Shown piece by piece: positions 9,601 to 18,318 of a stretch of 46,498 nucleotides of DNA. The stretch's first letter is position 1. The number at the start of each line of letters is the position of its first letter. The position numbers were made by a program, and so were the translations under genes. The stretch is from Clostridiales bacterium. Its GTDB lineage: Bacteria; Bacillota; Clostridia; Christensenellales; Pumilibacteraceae. The DNA lies in assembly GCA_029066805.1 (NCBI GenBank), contig JAIEFT010000019.1, positions 1 to 46,498 on the forward strand. Reading direction: 5' to 3'. A model generated the notes under the pieces. That model had not been told where the DNA came from. It saw nothing but the letters and a program-made list of their open reading frames with translations, and made no database searches.

Positions 9601-12600
9601 ATATATGTACACTTGGATAGATCAAGCTCTTCCATGGCGCAGCCCCAAAACGCGGAATCGCCTATTGATTGAACATTACCGAGATTGATTTTTTCCAGTT
9701 TGTTGCAGTTGGCAAACGCCATGTATTCGATGGTCTTGAGCGACTCGGGCAGCACCACTTCCCTAAGGTTGGTGCAGTTGAAGAACGTAGCGCGCATAAT
9801 GGACGTTACGCCCTCGGGAATGATGACCTTTTCGATATACTCATTGCCGTAGAAAGCACTCGGATAGATATAAGCAACGCCTAAGTCATCGGGAATTTCC
9901 ACAACGTTGTGCTCTACCTCGCCCTTTTCGTTGACCCAATCGCCGCCGCGACCGGTATACGAACGCAGATAAATATTATCCGATACGGCAAACTCCTGCA
10001 AAACTATTACTTCGCAGACGCCGGAAGTATATGCGCCCACAACATTTGCTTGAATTTTTGCTGAGCCGCTCTTTAGTGCTTTGATCTCGACAGACATGCC
10101 GTCTTCCAGCACCGTTATTGATACGTTGTTCGCAGAATTAGTCGACCAGTTGATCGTGACGTCTCCCGTATAAGTATACGGTTTAATCTTTGCCGAAATT
10201 ACAGCCGTTTCGCCGCGCTCCAGATTGAGCGTAGTAGACGACAATTCTACGCCGGAAATCTTTAGTCCGCCGGCAAGCTCACCCGAAACGATTATTTTGA
10301 ACTTAAGGCTATGCGTGGGGTCGTCGGCGTCGTAGCCGCTGACGTTGGGAGTGTGAACGGTAAGCGTAGTCTCGCCTTCCTTAAGTCCTGTCAAAACGCC
10401 CTCGTTGGTTATATCGGCAACGGTGGGATCTTCGACATTCCACACAAGATTTTTCATCCAGTATCCCGTCTGGTACACCGGCGCTAAATCGTTTTTGTCG
10501 TTGATATTTGCCATTACTGTAAGAAGCGTAGAAAAGTCGAGCTGCTCATTTACCTGAATAGTGTAATCGTCGCGGACGTTGCGGTTTTTGGTTATAGTCA
10601 AATCGTCTTTAGGCGTTACGATCATATCGGCATCGCCGGAAGTTTCGTCATACACCTCGCTGATGACAAGCTCGAACGAACTGGAATTTTTGGCATAGTC
10701 ATACAGCGTGACGTACAGCTTGCCGCCGTTTTCCATTATCTTATCCCAATAGCCGCTAATATCCAAAGTACAAAGCGTATCGGTATTGAACTCTCCGTCT
10801 ACAGGGATCAGTCCGTTTTTGAGAGAAGTTACGTCGGTAAGGCGCTCATAACCGTTGATAGTCTCCTTGCCGCCGTACGTGTACACGCCGTAGCCCTGCA
10901 TGTAGTGGTTGTCAAACAGGCGCATTTCAAGACTATATTCATAGTTGGAGTTCCTATTCTTGGTCTTGCGAACAGCAGCGCTTGCGATTTGCGGCGCTTC
11001 GTTATCTATAGTAAACTCAAATGAGAATGTGTTTTTGTTGCCATACTTGTACTCGGCCATCTTGTCCATTTGGTCGTCGTAATCGGTAATATAGCTATTG
11101 TCCTTTTTCCAGTCGAGATAGCACGTCATGTTGAACGTGTACTTGGCATTGTTGGGCAAATCAAGCTCGCGAATATCAAGCTCAATAAGTATCATACCGC
11201 CCGTTTGATCGCCGCCGCTACTATGAGACTTGCGCGAGTTGTAATCTACGCCCGACCACACAAGCTCTCCGGTAGCGCTGTTACGAATTTCCATATCTAC
11301 ATGCTTTGCATTACGCAACAGACCGGCATTGATCATGTACAGCATGTAGTCGCCGTCCGAGTTGTTAGTAAGCGCGGCGAATTTCTCCTGCGTTACAGGC
11401 TTTGCATAACCGTCGGCAAGATTAAACGCAAATGCGCCCATTCCATAGTAACCGATATTATCGGTAGACCACGCCGAATAGAAACCTGCGTACGGAAGTG
11501 TTCCATGAACATCGGCTTTGAGCTTATCATCCGGCAATATGGAGTCGTCAACCGCAGATTCGCCCACTTCATATTCGCTCACGTCGAGCATAGGCGCGTC
11601 GGCCCAATCGCCGTAAAACGCAAGATACGGGATATTAAGATCGATGCCGTCGGTGTTTCGGCTCTTGAGCATGACGTAGCCCTCGACGAACATACCGTTG
11701 GCGAACAGCGAGTCCAAATATTGCTTATCTGCGGACGAAAGCTCGATATTTACTGTTATTTCCGCTTCTCCGTAGCCGCTGAGCGAAATGCTGTTGCCGT
11801 TGATTGCGGCTTTGCCCTTTCGCGCTTTTACGGAATAGCTGTTGACCGTGTCTGTAAACAAATGCGCTTTTTCCAAAACAGTGCGGTCGTCGCTCGACAT
11901 ACTTTCTGTCATTACATACTGATCGAGCGCGTAGCTGATTGCACTGCCGGAATCGTTGACCAGATTGAACTTAAGCTCATACTTGCCGGTGCGGGACGGA
12001 TCGTCGCCTAAAGAAAGCTTAGGTTTGTTAAGCCCGTCAACCGTAAGGTACGCCTTTGAATTTATAGAATGCGAAATATCGGCAATGCCCGCACCCTGCT
12101 TGCGCGGCGAATACGGATTGCCTTGCTCGTTTTTGACTATTGTCGCGGTGCTCATCATACGGCTGTACGATTCGTCGCGAATTGCTGTTGTAGAAGCTTG
12201 ACGCTCCTTTTCCTTGACGAACTCGCGCACAAGTATGAGTGCGCCCGCAAGGTTGGGACACGCCATGGACGTGCCGCTCATTCTGTCGTACTGATCGCCG
12301 CCGGGGATTGCCGAGTAAATCTCGCCGCCGTGTGCTGTAATGTCGGGCGCAAGAATAAGATTAGGCAAGCAACCCCAGCTTGAAAAGTCGGACATGAACG
12401 GACCGGCAAGGTACGATGTGGAAAGCTTGAGTGTTCCACTACCCGCCGCAACCATGCTTTCGGCATAGTCCATGGTTATAAAGCAGCTGGGTATAATCTC
12501 TTTGCTGCCGACAGACATGCTGATAGTACCGGAAACGTTGTTGTATACAATAACGCCCGCTGCGCCTTTGCTTGCAGCTATACGGACTTTGTCCTCGAAG

Positions 12601-14144
12601 TTGTTTGTACCGCGTTTGACAAGCGCTATCTTGCCCTCTACGTCGATTGAATCATAATTCATAGACATGCCAACGCCGGGCACAAGCACGTATTCGAATT
12701 CGCCTTCGGTCTTGTCGCCGAGCAAACCGCCTACAAAATCGTTGGGATCGGTCTTGCCCACCAAACGCGATTCGGCAAAGTATTTCTCCTCGCCGTCGGT
12801 GATGAAATATTTGGTTTTTACGCCGCTGACCGAGCCTACGGAAAGCGCCGCATTGTACGAGCCGGGCGAACCCACCGTACCCGAGTCGGGATTGCCGGCA
12901 AGGTTGGTGTTACCCCAAGTACTGCTCTGAGCCGACGAAGCGTCGTTGCTTGCCGCAACGACCAAGCATATGCCTGCGTCGTTGATCGAGTCGTAAACCT
13001 TGTTTATAATCTCCTCGTCAACCTCGCGCGAAAAACCGCAAGACGAGCCGAGCGACATGTTGATCGCATCCACGCCGAGCGCAACCGCATCGTTTAGCCC
13101 CGCCATAATCCATTCGGTTTTAGCGCCGCTTGTGTAGTCGGAGAAAACTTTGATCGTGGCAATCTGCGCGCCAGGCGCAACACCGGTGATAGTTTTGGAC
13201 TTGCCTGCAATTATGCCCGCAACGTGCGTGCCGTGCGACTCGTGCGGGTAAACATTTGCGTCGCTATCCGCATAGTCATACGCGTAAGGGAGTTTGGAAG
13301 TAAGATAGAGATCGTCTTCGTTGATGGCATCGCCCTTTGCCGCCGAAAGCGACGTAGCGGCAAGAGTGGACGCCACCGCCGCAACATCGTCCTTGGTTAT
13401 TGCGAGCGTGTCGGCGTTTAACTCCATATTGAATACTTCGTGAGTGTAGTCCGTACCCGTATCGACAACGGCAACAACCGTGCCTGTTCCGTCAAAGCCG
13501 ACGCCCTCCGAATTGAATATACCTGTCTCGTAAACATCGACATAGTTTTCCGTTACGGTTTGGGGCGCAAGATATGTCTCGGAAATTATTACGTTTTTAA
13601 CCTTTCCGTTGCGCTCGATTGCAGCGATGTCGCCGTAGCGCACAGTAGCGGAAAACGCGTTCATGACAGTCGAATAGTCATAACGCCGTTCAATAATATA
13701 ATTAGATATATCGCTCGCTACGCTTTCACGAATGTAGCTTAAGTTTTCCAGATTCTTTTTTCCGTCCGCGGTTGCCGCAGCCTTCGCGACCGACAACCCC
13801 TTGCTCGCCGCGTAGTCCATCATGGACGTGCCCTCGAGCGATATAATAACATCTACTTCTTTGCTCGGCGCAGGCGTTGCCTTTTGCGACGCGGAAGACA
13901 CCGAAGTATCATTCAGCTTGTAGTCGTGATCCTCACCGGCTAAACCGTTTTCCACCTGAGTGTACTTGACAGACACGCCGTTCATGGTGTCAACCGAAGC
14001 CGTATCCTTACTGTCGCTGTTTTTGGGCGCGGATACTATTGCGGGCGCATACATCACCTGCAAAGCTAAAATCAACGCCAACAGCGCCGCCATCAGAACC
14101 AGTATAATTTTTTTGTTTAGTGACTTCCGAGCTGTATTAGTCAT
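6648..14144 (-). CDS. Giant cell-surface subtilisin-like serine protease (S8) with PA, Big-2 and BspA-LRR domains
   Basis: Predicted surface protease of 2,498 residues. A signal/anchor helix spans about 11-38, followed by an I9-like prodomain (about 95-195). The S8 catalytic domain has Asp228 (VVDTGTDY), His304 (HGTHVAG), oxyanion Asn400 and Ser626 (SGTSMACP), so it looks active. A protease-associated domain is inserted at about 480-570, as in lactocepin/C5a-peptidase types. Beta-rich Fn3-like regions follow, then a Big-2 domain (about 1290-1375), a very long BspA-type LRR array (about 1395-2270), an Asp/Glu-rich linker and a C-terminal helix with a SAKRRDK tail. No LPXTG motif is present. 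The start at 14144 has GAGAGGA upstream; a longer reading frame begins within the promoter region and is rejected. It is first in the operon with the peptide transporter, suggesting extracellular protein digestion. The LRRs probably confer target binding. Confidence 0.93.
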   Translation of the reverse strand: MTNTARKSLNKKIILVLMAALLALILALQVMYAPAIVSAPKNSDSKDTASVDTMNGVSVKYTQVENGLAGEDHDYKLNDTSVSSASQKATPAPSKEVDVIISLEGTSMMDYAASKGLSVAKAAATADGKKNLENLSYIRESVASDISNYIIERRYDYSTVMNAFSATVRYGDIAAIERNGKVKNVIISETYLAPQTVTENYVDVYETGIFNSEGVGFDGTGTVVAVVDTGTDYTHEVFNMELNADTLAITKDDVAAVASTLAATSLSAAKGDAINEDDLYLTSKLPYAYDYADSDANVYPHESHGTHVAGIIAGKSKTITGVAPGAQIATIKVFSDYTSGAKTEWIMAGLNDAVALGVDAINMSLGSSCGFSREVDEEIINKVYDSINDAGICLVVAASNDASSAQSSTWGNTNLAGNPDSGTVGSPGSYNAALSVGSVSGVKTKYFITDGEEKYFAESRLVGKTDPNDFVGGLLGDKTEGEFEYVLVPGVGMSMNYDSIDVEGKIALVKRGTNNFEDKVRIAASKGAAGVIVYNNVSGTISMSVGSKEIIPSCFITMDYAESMVAAGSGTLKLSTSYLAGPFMSDFSSWGCLPNLILAPDITAHGGEIYSAIPGGDQYDRMSGTSMACPNLAGALILVREFVKEKERQASTTAIRDESYSRMMSTATIVKNEQGNPYSPRKQGAGIADISHSINSKAYLTVDGLNKPKLSLGDDPSRTGKYELKFNLVNDSGSAISYALDQYVMTESMSSDDRTVLEKAHLFTDTVNSYSVKARKGKAAINGNSISLSGYGEAEITVNIELSSADKQYLDSLFANGMFVEGYVMLKSRNTDGIDLNIPYLAFYGDWADAPMLDVSEYEVGESAVDDSILPDDKLKADVHGTLPYAGFYSAWSTDNIGYYGMGAFAFNLADGYAKPVTQEKFAALTNNSDGDYMLYMINAGLLRNAKHVDMEIRNSATGELVWSGVDYNSRKSHSSGGDQTGGMILIELDIRELDLPNNAKYTFNMTCYLDWKKDNSYITDYDDQMDKMAEYKYGNKNTFSFEFTIDNEAPQIASAAVRKTKNRNSNYEYSLEMRLFDNHYMQGYGVYTYGGKETINGYERLTDVTSLKNGLIPVDGEFNTDTLCTLDISGYWDKIMENGGKLYVTLYDYAKNSSSFELVISEVYDETSGDADMIVTPKDDLTITKNRNVRDDYTIQVNEQLDFSTLLTVMANINDKNDLAPVYQTGYWMKNLVWNVEDPTVADITNEGVLTGLKEGETTLTVHTPNVSGYDADDPTHSLKFKIIVSGELAGGLKISGVELSSTTLNLERGETAVISAKIKPYTYTGDVTINWSTNSANNVSITVLEDGMSVEIKALKSGSAKIQANVVGAYTSGVCEVIVLQEFAVSDNIYLRSYTGRGGDWVNEKGEVEHNVVEIPDDLGVAYIYPSAFYGNEYIEKVIIPEGVTSIMRATFFNCTNLREVVLPESLKTIEYMAFANCNKLEKINLGNVQSIGDSAFWGCAMEELDLSKCTYIDKYAFVYNSNLKKLDLSRVGMIGGGAFAHCNALTSVTIPENTSMGYDTLYLDGENGSINRGGAFAFCTNLKSVIIKSRSVGESAFFACINLESVIFENDVNEIGVNAFAHCYELQNVTFYGSVYKIDGYAFMRCESLKEITLPDGLTIMGSNVFLRCDKLATVKVSSGALLDTISIGSLGGLDIAAFEVENGNKYLSSEDGVLYDRAKKKLIAYPNAREATDYAFTVPATVKTIGESAFAGVSSLYTINLNNVEYIEAEAFRELVFEYPVDGRYLWVQFNQYNNVKYIGDYAFCRAAIDILPISDTKTTHIGNAAFYGASLFQDPGYAPANSTIVIPRNLEYLGEIAFAGLVGITNDGDEILLSGGFTNVSFAGSSIKKVGAGAFAYNPALATVNFGNLEEISDGMFASCVWTTVNEDNSETTIGLKSVVIPDTIKSIGRNAFADCSELTSVTLPSGLKRIADGAFAGTSITSITLPDSVESIGAGAFEESKLNSITLPSATTAIGDSAFAKTPLTEVNYKSGKGAVKTIGNSAFESCDKLTYAEFPLAETIGNNAFRGCKGLQTVNFAAVKSVGIDAFNGCEALTAVNIANVETIADGAFKGAKGVSSVNMPKIQKIGAEAFSGTSVTTIELPAGFIAAADKAFYGAEKLEKITVDEKNTTYKSLDGVLYSVNDKGMYSLISYPAGKTDKIDYAVYDKTIKLNAYAFNGNKTLKSVTLPAYLKVIGISAMSGMSSLTSLTINAVDAPTLESYATMVEVEKEDDDESSGTVGDDDVVGDDDIENDNEFVDRNEYVFTNKYDNFNFAFEDAGETQQLKIYIPYNNSGYDSRIWKQYVGQCLVDTDKVHVSRGTLEFIESIQAELEKTTHDADEIRRLINIYNMSSEDQKPFINGNYKYDVMDKDGNIVASIDTEYYTNVLKGRDYYSELSALQSRANASSMSDDSQYSVASVTADSTLSVVVIAALSLCIVVVVATYSAKRRDK

Positions 14145-14224
14145 TATGTATCCTCTCGAATGTTTGGTGTTCGGAACTTGAACAGTTAGTGAGACTTCGA
14201 CATAATCGGTCGGTATACTCAATA

Positions 14225-14254
14225 ATACTATCAAGTTTTCTACACGATTGTCAA
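14225..14254 (-). promoter_or_regulatory. Proximal promoter of the protease/peptide-uptake operon
   Basis: Reading the minus strand, TTGACA (14249-14254) is followed 18 bases later by TAGTAT (14225-14230). Transcription would start near 14218, about 75 bases upstream of the protease ATG. The -35 is perfect and the -10 matches 4 of 6 bases. Confidence 0.65.
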
Positions 14255-14355
14255 GTTTAATTATCTCTGTCGAAAATCCATGTGAGATTTTTTAAACGAC
14301 AACATCGGCGTTGGGCGACACCTTTGTCTAATCCAATACCGACGTACTACCAATT

Positions 14356-14384
14356 ATTATACCGCATTGGCAAACGTTTGTCAA
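14356..14384 (-). promoter_or_regulatory. Distal consensus promoter of the protease/peptide-uptake operon
   Basis: Minus strand: TTGACA (14379-14384), 17-base spacer, TATAAT (14356-14361), a perfect sigma-A consensus. Its transcript would carry a leader of roughly 205 bases before the protease start and read through the proximal promoter. A perfect palindrome overlaps its -35. Confidence 0.8.
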
Positions 14385-14388
14385 ACGT
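14374..14388. promoter_or_regulatory. Candidate operator: perfect palindrome over the -35 box
   Basis: The 15-base sequence ACGTTTGTCAAACGT is a perfect 7-bp inverted repeat around one central base and contains the whole -35 hexamer of the distal promoter. The adjoining ten bases (14371-14380, CAAACGTTTG) are themselves palindromic and share a half-site, so three half-sites overlap. This placement would suit a repressor, but no regulator gene is identified here. The rest of 14145-14550 holds the two promoters and an AT-rich palindrome (14502-14513); I see no gene in it. Confidence 0.5.
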
Positions 14389-14550
14389 AAATACCTTTTA
14401 ACAGCCAAATTTTCGCACTAAATTTACAACTTGTTCGTCCTTATGCGTAAATAATAACATAATATGCACAATTTGTGTAAACAAACCGCCGATATTAAAC
14501 ACTATATATAGTATACGCAAAAATGCAAGCAATCACCATTCGCCATGCTT

Positions 14551-16686
14551 TTATATATTCCAATATACGCCGTTTGAATCGAGCATGTTACTTGACGAAG
14601 TCGCGGAAGCTATGTTCGCATTCGTCTTGCCCAAGCATACTACAAATGCGTTTATAGTTACAGGCATTTTAACGACTGCTACGCCGTCTACTACAAGATA
14701 GCTATCTTTGGAGAGGTTTATCGTCTTAGATGTGCCGACGGAAGCAAAATTAGCGCAAGTAGTCGCTTCTCTGCTCATACCGCCGCTTACGCACACCGCG
14801 ACAACATAACCGCTCTCGTACTTATAGCCGCGCTCGGTATCTATACTCGAGTCAGCCCTGCCTGTAGAAATGATAACGCTATTGCCGCCGTCGAAGTGTA
14901 TACCCTCGTACTGCGTAGTGCTGTTGCAATCAACGCCGTCGCCGCCGGCAAGCACGTACAGCTTGCCGCCCGAAACGGTTATGCCCGTACCGCTCTTAGC
15001 CGTGCCATTGATGCCGTCGTCCGTCGACACGACAGTTGCGTTACCGCCCGAAATACGCACAGTGTGACCCTCTATCCCCTCGTAGCTGCTTACAATGCAT
15101 ACAGTGCCGCCCGAGACTGCGACATCACCGTCGCCGTGAATTCCGTCATCGTTGGAGCGAAGCGTGACCGTGCCGCCCGAAATAGCGACAAGCCCAAGCG
15201 CAGTCTCGCCGTTGTCGAGCTCAGTTAAATTGCTTGCGTGCAAAGCGTCGTCGTATGCGCTGACCGTGACCGAGCCCGAGGAAATCGCTATCCGATTGTT
15301 CGCCTTTATTCCTTTGGTGGAGTGATCGCCCTTGTCGGTATTGCCGTCAAATTCCCCAAAGCCGCCATTGCCGCCGGGGCGACCTTGACTCGTGCTTGTG
15401 GTGTAGTTGGTCCAGCTATAAGCAAGGCTGCCACCACGCGACTGCAAAGCGATAGTATCGTAATTTGTGTTGACCGACATCTCTTCCGTGCATGCAAAAT
15501 ACGATTCACCATGCCCTTGCTGTTGCGAGCTGCTGTAAATATACAGTTGCATGTATTCATAGCTGCCGCTCGGCTTGGTGATAGCATAATAATTGTAGTT
15601 GCCCACTCTTGTGGCATTTGCCGAATTGCACCACACTGCGTCATTATCGTCATTGTAGAACTTGAGCGAATACTTGTACGACGTGGAATTATACCGAACA
15701 TAATAGGCGCTATCGGTAACGGCTGTAACTTCATCCGAGTATTTGGAGTACTTGTCGGTAAAAATCTGCAAGTCGATGTCGGCATTGCTTTGGTCGACCG
15801 TAACGTCGTAAGCGGCGTCAACACCGTCGCACGCAGAATAAATAAGGATATTACCGCCCGTGATAGCTACCGTTCCGCGCTGATTGCCCTTTTTGGAAAC
15901 GTCGCTGTCGGTAGTTTTTATCCCATCGCCGCTGCGCGCGATCAAAACCAAGTCGCCCGACTCTATTGATACGCTGTCGTCGCCGCGAAGCGCATTGTTT
16001 TTGCAATCGACCTGCAACGCTAAATTCTTAACGGTCAAATCGTTTTTGGTACGAATGCCGTTGTTGTTTTCGGACATAATATTTAGACTGCCCTTGCCTT
16101 GAACGCTCAAGTCGCAATCTGCGTAAACGCTCGCCGCGATACCGTCGGCGTCAACAGCTTTTCGCATATCGTAAATGTAGTTTGCCGTAGATTTTTTAGC
16201 CGAGAGCGTAACCTTGTCGCCGCTTGTTATATTGATAGGAAGAGCGTGCGAATACATTTCGAACCCGCTCATCTCAAGCTCGAACTTATAATTATCCGTT
16301 GCGTCGATGACGATATTGCCGTGGAGCTTGCCCGATATGTTGTACGCGCTGTTTTCGGCGATATTTTTGAACGTGACGGTGTTGCCTTCTATCGAAACGG
16401 CATTTTGCGTACCGCTTACACATGAAATAACGACCGTCTCTTGCTCGTTGCAGTCGGCGCACTTAAACACGTATTTTCCGCCGTTATTTGATATAACGGA
16501 AAAGTCATGCTCTTGCTTGTCGGACGGCTCGACAACCGTAACGTTGTTGTCGTCGGGGATTTCTCCGCCGCCCGGCGTTACGTTCGGCGTTCTGCCGGTG
16601 TCATCAGCCACTCCGCCGCACGCAACAGCCGAAAAGCACAGCAGCGCGCAGCAAAGAATAACTATCAGCTTTTTTACTCTCATCAT
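14551..16686 (-). CDS. Carbohydrate-binding lipoprotein with Cthe_2159-like beta-helix domain
   Basis: Lipoprotein of 711 residues with a short signal peptide and lipobox AVAC (Cys near 23). From about residue 100 onward it shows the repeated SGG.V.I.S..DGI.G pattern of the Cthe_2159 (DUF4353) family. Typical pieces are ADGIAASVYADCDLSVQGKG, NNGIRTKNDLTV, SGDGIKTTDSD, ALHASNLTEL and DDGIHGDGDVAVSGGTV. The founding member from Clostridium thermocellum is a calcium-binding parallel beta-helix that binds cellulose and pectin-like polymers. The Asp-Gly-Ile turns are intact here, so calcium binding is plausible, and there is no sign of catalysis. A less regular insertion lies at about 320-460. The start has GGAGCGATT before two tandem ATGs; the first is used. 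It follows an InlB-repeat lipoprotein by 43 bp, probably in one operon. Confidence 0.85.
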   Translation of the reverse strand: MMRVKKLIVILCCALLCFSAVACGGVADDTGRTPNVTPGGGEIPDDNNVTVVEPSDKQEHDFSVISNNGGKYVFKCADCNEQETVVISCVSGTQNAVSIEGNTVTFKNIAENSAYNISGKLHGNIVIDATDNYKFELEMSGFEMYSHALPINITSGDKVTLSAKKSTANYIYDMRKAVDADGIAASVYADCDLSVQGKGSLNIMSENNNGIRTKNDLTVKNLALQVDCKNNALRGDDSVSIESGDLVLIARSGDGIKTTDSDVSKKGNQRGTVAITGGNILIYSACDGVDAAYDVTVDQSNADIDLQIFTDKYSKYSDEVTAVTDSAYYVRYNSTSYKYSLKFYNDDNDAVWCNSANATRVGNYNYYAITKPSGSYEYMQLYIYSSSQQQGHGESYFACTEEMSVNTNYDTIALQSRGGSLAYSWTNYTTSTSQGRPGGNGGFGEFDGNTDKGDHSTKGIKANNRIAISSGSVTVSAYDDALHASNLTELDNGETALGLVAISGGTVTLRSNDDGIHGDGDVAVSGGTVCIVSSYEGIEGHTVRISGGNATVVSTDDGINGTAKSGTGITVSGGKLYVLAGGDGVDCNSTTQYEGIHFDGGNSVIISTGRADSSIDTERGYKYESGYVVAVCVSGGMSREATTCANFASVGTSKTINLSKDSYLVVDGVAVVKMPVTINAFVVCLGKTNANIASATSSSNMLDSNGVYWNI

Positions 16687-16729
16687 AATCGCTCCATTTC
16701 ATTACAATAATTACTGAATATTAATTTTG

Positions 16730-17803
16730 TTATTCTTCATCTATTTTTTCGAATGTAATATTAAGCTTGAGATTTTCTGCTACAAGCACTTCGGGCGCTT
16801 CATCGCCGTAGTATCTTACCACAACGTTAGCCTTGATCACGCTGAAATCCGGGTTGTCGGCTATAACTATCTGCTTGACGTCGGCAGGCACGGTCATTGT
16901 GCAAGTCGCGCCTTCTGTGACGGTGGTTATGCCAACTGCACTGAATCTGGTTGCATCAATATAGTTTGCGACAAAATGCAAGTCGCCTTTAGTGTCGGAC
17001 GAAATAACAATCTCTGTTAAGCGATTACCTCTTATAGGCGTCTCCTGCCCTTCGTAAGTCCAACCTAAAAACAGGTATCCCGACCACAAATCGTGCAATA
17101 GAGTCAGCTTTGTGCCAGATGGGCTGTTTGCAGTGTAGGTTTCGGGTCTTTTCTGATCGTGTAGTTTAAGCCAGCTCTTGTTAATAGAATAAGAAATGTT
17201 ATATATCTCGCCCCACTTTGCGTAGCAATGAATAGTGGTATCCTCGCCGGTGCGCAAGGTAAGCTTAGTAATTGGCGTTTGGAAATCGGCGTCCTCGAAC
17301 CAGCCCCAGAAATGGCAGTTATCCTTGGTAGGTTCTTTAAGTGTGACTGTGCCAGAAGTTCTTTCTGGATTGTCTGCGTTGTTCTCTCCACCGTCGAGGT
17401 GGTATATGACATCGTATTCGATTGGCACATATTTCGCGTAAAGGTTGTAAATGTTACCATTTCCGCCCGAGCCGGTTATAGAGAAAGGGAGTTCAATCAA
17501 ATCTCCTTCCCCACCTGCTTTGAGCGTATAGCCGGTAAATGTATACCCTGACTTTTCGGGCGGAGTATAAAACTCTGTAATCTCGTAACTTTCGCCTGTG
17601 ACTATCGAATACGATTCCTGCCAATAATTTTCCACCAATACATTGTACTGATAATGATAGTTGACCTTTGCAAACGAATACGAAACAATAGGTTTTTGCT
17701 CTTGATTGCCATCGTTCGCATCGTCACTACCACACGCCGCAAACGCTAATACAGAAAGCAAGCCTATCACTACAGCAAATACGGTTTTCTTAAAGAATCT
17801 CAT
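16730..17803 (-). CDS. Surface lipoprotein with InlB-type repeats
   Basis: A 357-residue lipoprotein with signal peptide and lipobox FAAC (Cys near 24). The mature part holds about three InlB/Flg_new-like repeat units. The clearest (about 130-200) runs from a YHLDGGENN segment through CHFWGWFED to HCYAKW. A degenerate one precedes it (GYTFTGYTL to LYAKY), and another follows (SGYLFLGWTYEG to HFVANY). Such repeats are beta-grasp-like spacers or binding modules on Gram-positive surfaces; no enzyme domain is visible. It has its own promoter and AAGGAG ribosome-binding site and is the first gene of a two-gene unit with the carbohydrate-binding lipoprotein, suggesting a joint surface role. The exact ligand is unknown. 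Confidence 0.8.
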   Translation of the reverse strand: MRFFKKTVFAVVIGLLSVLAFAACGSDDANDGNQEQKPIVSYSFAKVNYHYQYNVLVENYWQESYSIVTGESYEITEFYTPPEKSGYTFTGYTLKAGGEGDLIELPFSITGSGGNGNIYNLYAKYVPIEYDVIYHLDGGENNADNPERTSGTVTLKEPTKDNCHFWGWFEDADFQTPITKLTLRTGEDTTIHCYAKWGEIYNISYSINKSWLKLHDQKRPETYTANSPSGTKLTLLHDLWSGYLFLGWTYEGQETPIRGNRLTEIVISSDTKGDLHFVANYIDATRFSAVGITTVTEGATCTMTVPADVKQIVIADNPDFSVIKANVVVRYYGDEAPEVLVAENLKLNITFEKIDEE

Positions 17804-17832
17804 TTTTTAACTCCTTAATATTTTGTCGATTT

Positions 17833-17862
17833 ATTATACCACAAAGAGTAATGCGAAGTCAA
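17833..17862 (-). promoter_or_regulatory. Promoter of the two-lipoprotein operon
   Basis: Minus strand: TTGACT (17857-17862), 18-base spacer, TATAAT (17833-17838), about 30 bases upstream of the lipoprotein ATG at 17803. An AAGGAG ribosome-binding site lies between. Confidence 0.75.
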
Positions 17863-17910
17863 TTAATCTAAACATTACGACCGCATTTTGGTATTGCCGT
17901 GCAGTAGGTT

Positions 17911-18318
17911 TTACAGATGTAAAACGCAAATAAACTTGACGACTTTTATTCCGGCAGCATTTATAGCGTACAAAGTTCCGCAATACACGATATTGCCAAA
18001 TTTTTCATCATTTTCTATTTTGACCAATGAATTGTAGTTTTCGCAATTTTTCTCCATGGAATTAAAATAGCACGCGCATAAACCGACATTATCGAGGCGG
18101 TAAAAATAGAGATATTCGTCTTTCTCTTACTCGCGTCTTTTGCTTGCAAAAAAACAACGTGCCGTTATGATGCTTTCCATCGTTGTCGGATAGGTCTTAG
18201 TATAATACTACGACATATCCGTTCTTTTCGAGATTAGCATTTATTTCATCGTTGGGCAAATAGTATGTACCGTTATCGTCCCCACATGCAGATAATATGA
18301 TTGATTTAATAAATAAAA
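17911..18318 (-). pseudogene. Decayed small lipoprotein gene (two stops, one frameshift)
   Basis: Reading the minus strand, a hydrophobic stretch and lipobox (SIILSACGDD) lead into GTYYLPNDEINANLEKNGY, then hit TAA at 18197-18199. The same frame continues as DLSDNDGKHHNGTLFF. A shift of one base in a run of seven A/T (18148-18154) then opens the frame ending KDEYLYFYRLDN...NSLVKIENDEKFGNIVYCG and stopping at 17911; one more stop lies just after the shift. About 130 residues thus read coherently with three lesions, typical of a recent pseudogene. The signal peptide start is missing, apparently replaced by the adjacent sequence at 18319-18534. From general recollection it resembles short lipoproteins of gut Clostridia; function unknown. 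Confidence 0.6.

Noticed and set aside
11070-12011. A 313-codon plus-strand open frame
   Set aside because: Antisense to the S8 protease Fn3-like region; no domain or ribosome-binding site.
14145-14234. N-terminal extension of the S8 protease
   Set aside because: The extra 30 codons overlap the proximal promoter and lack a ribosome-binding site; the ATG at 14144 has GAGAGGA and starts a normal signal helix.
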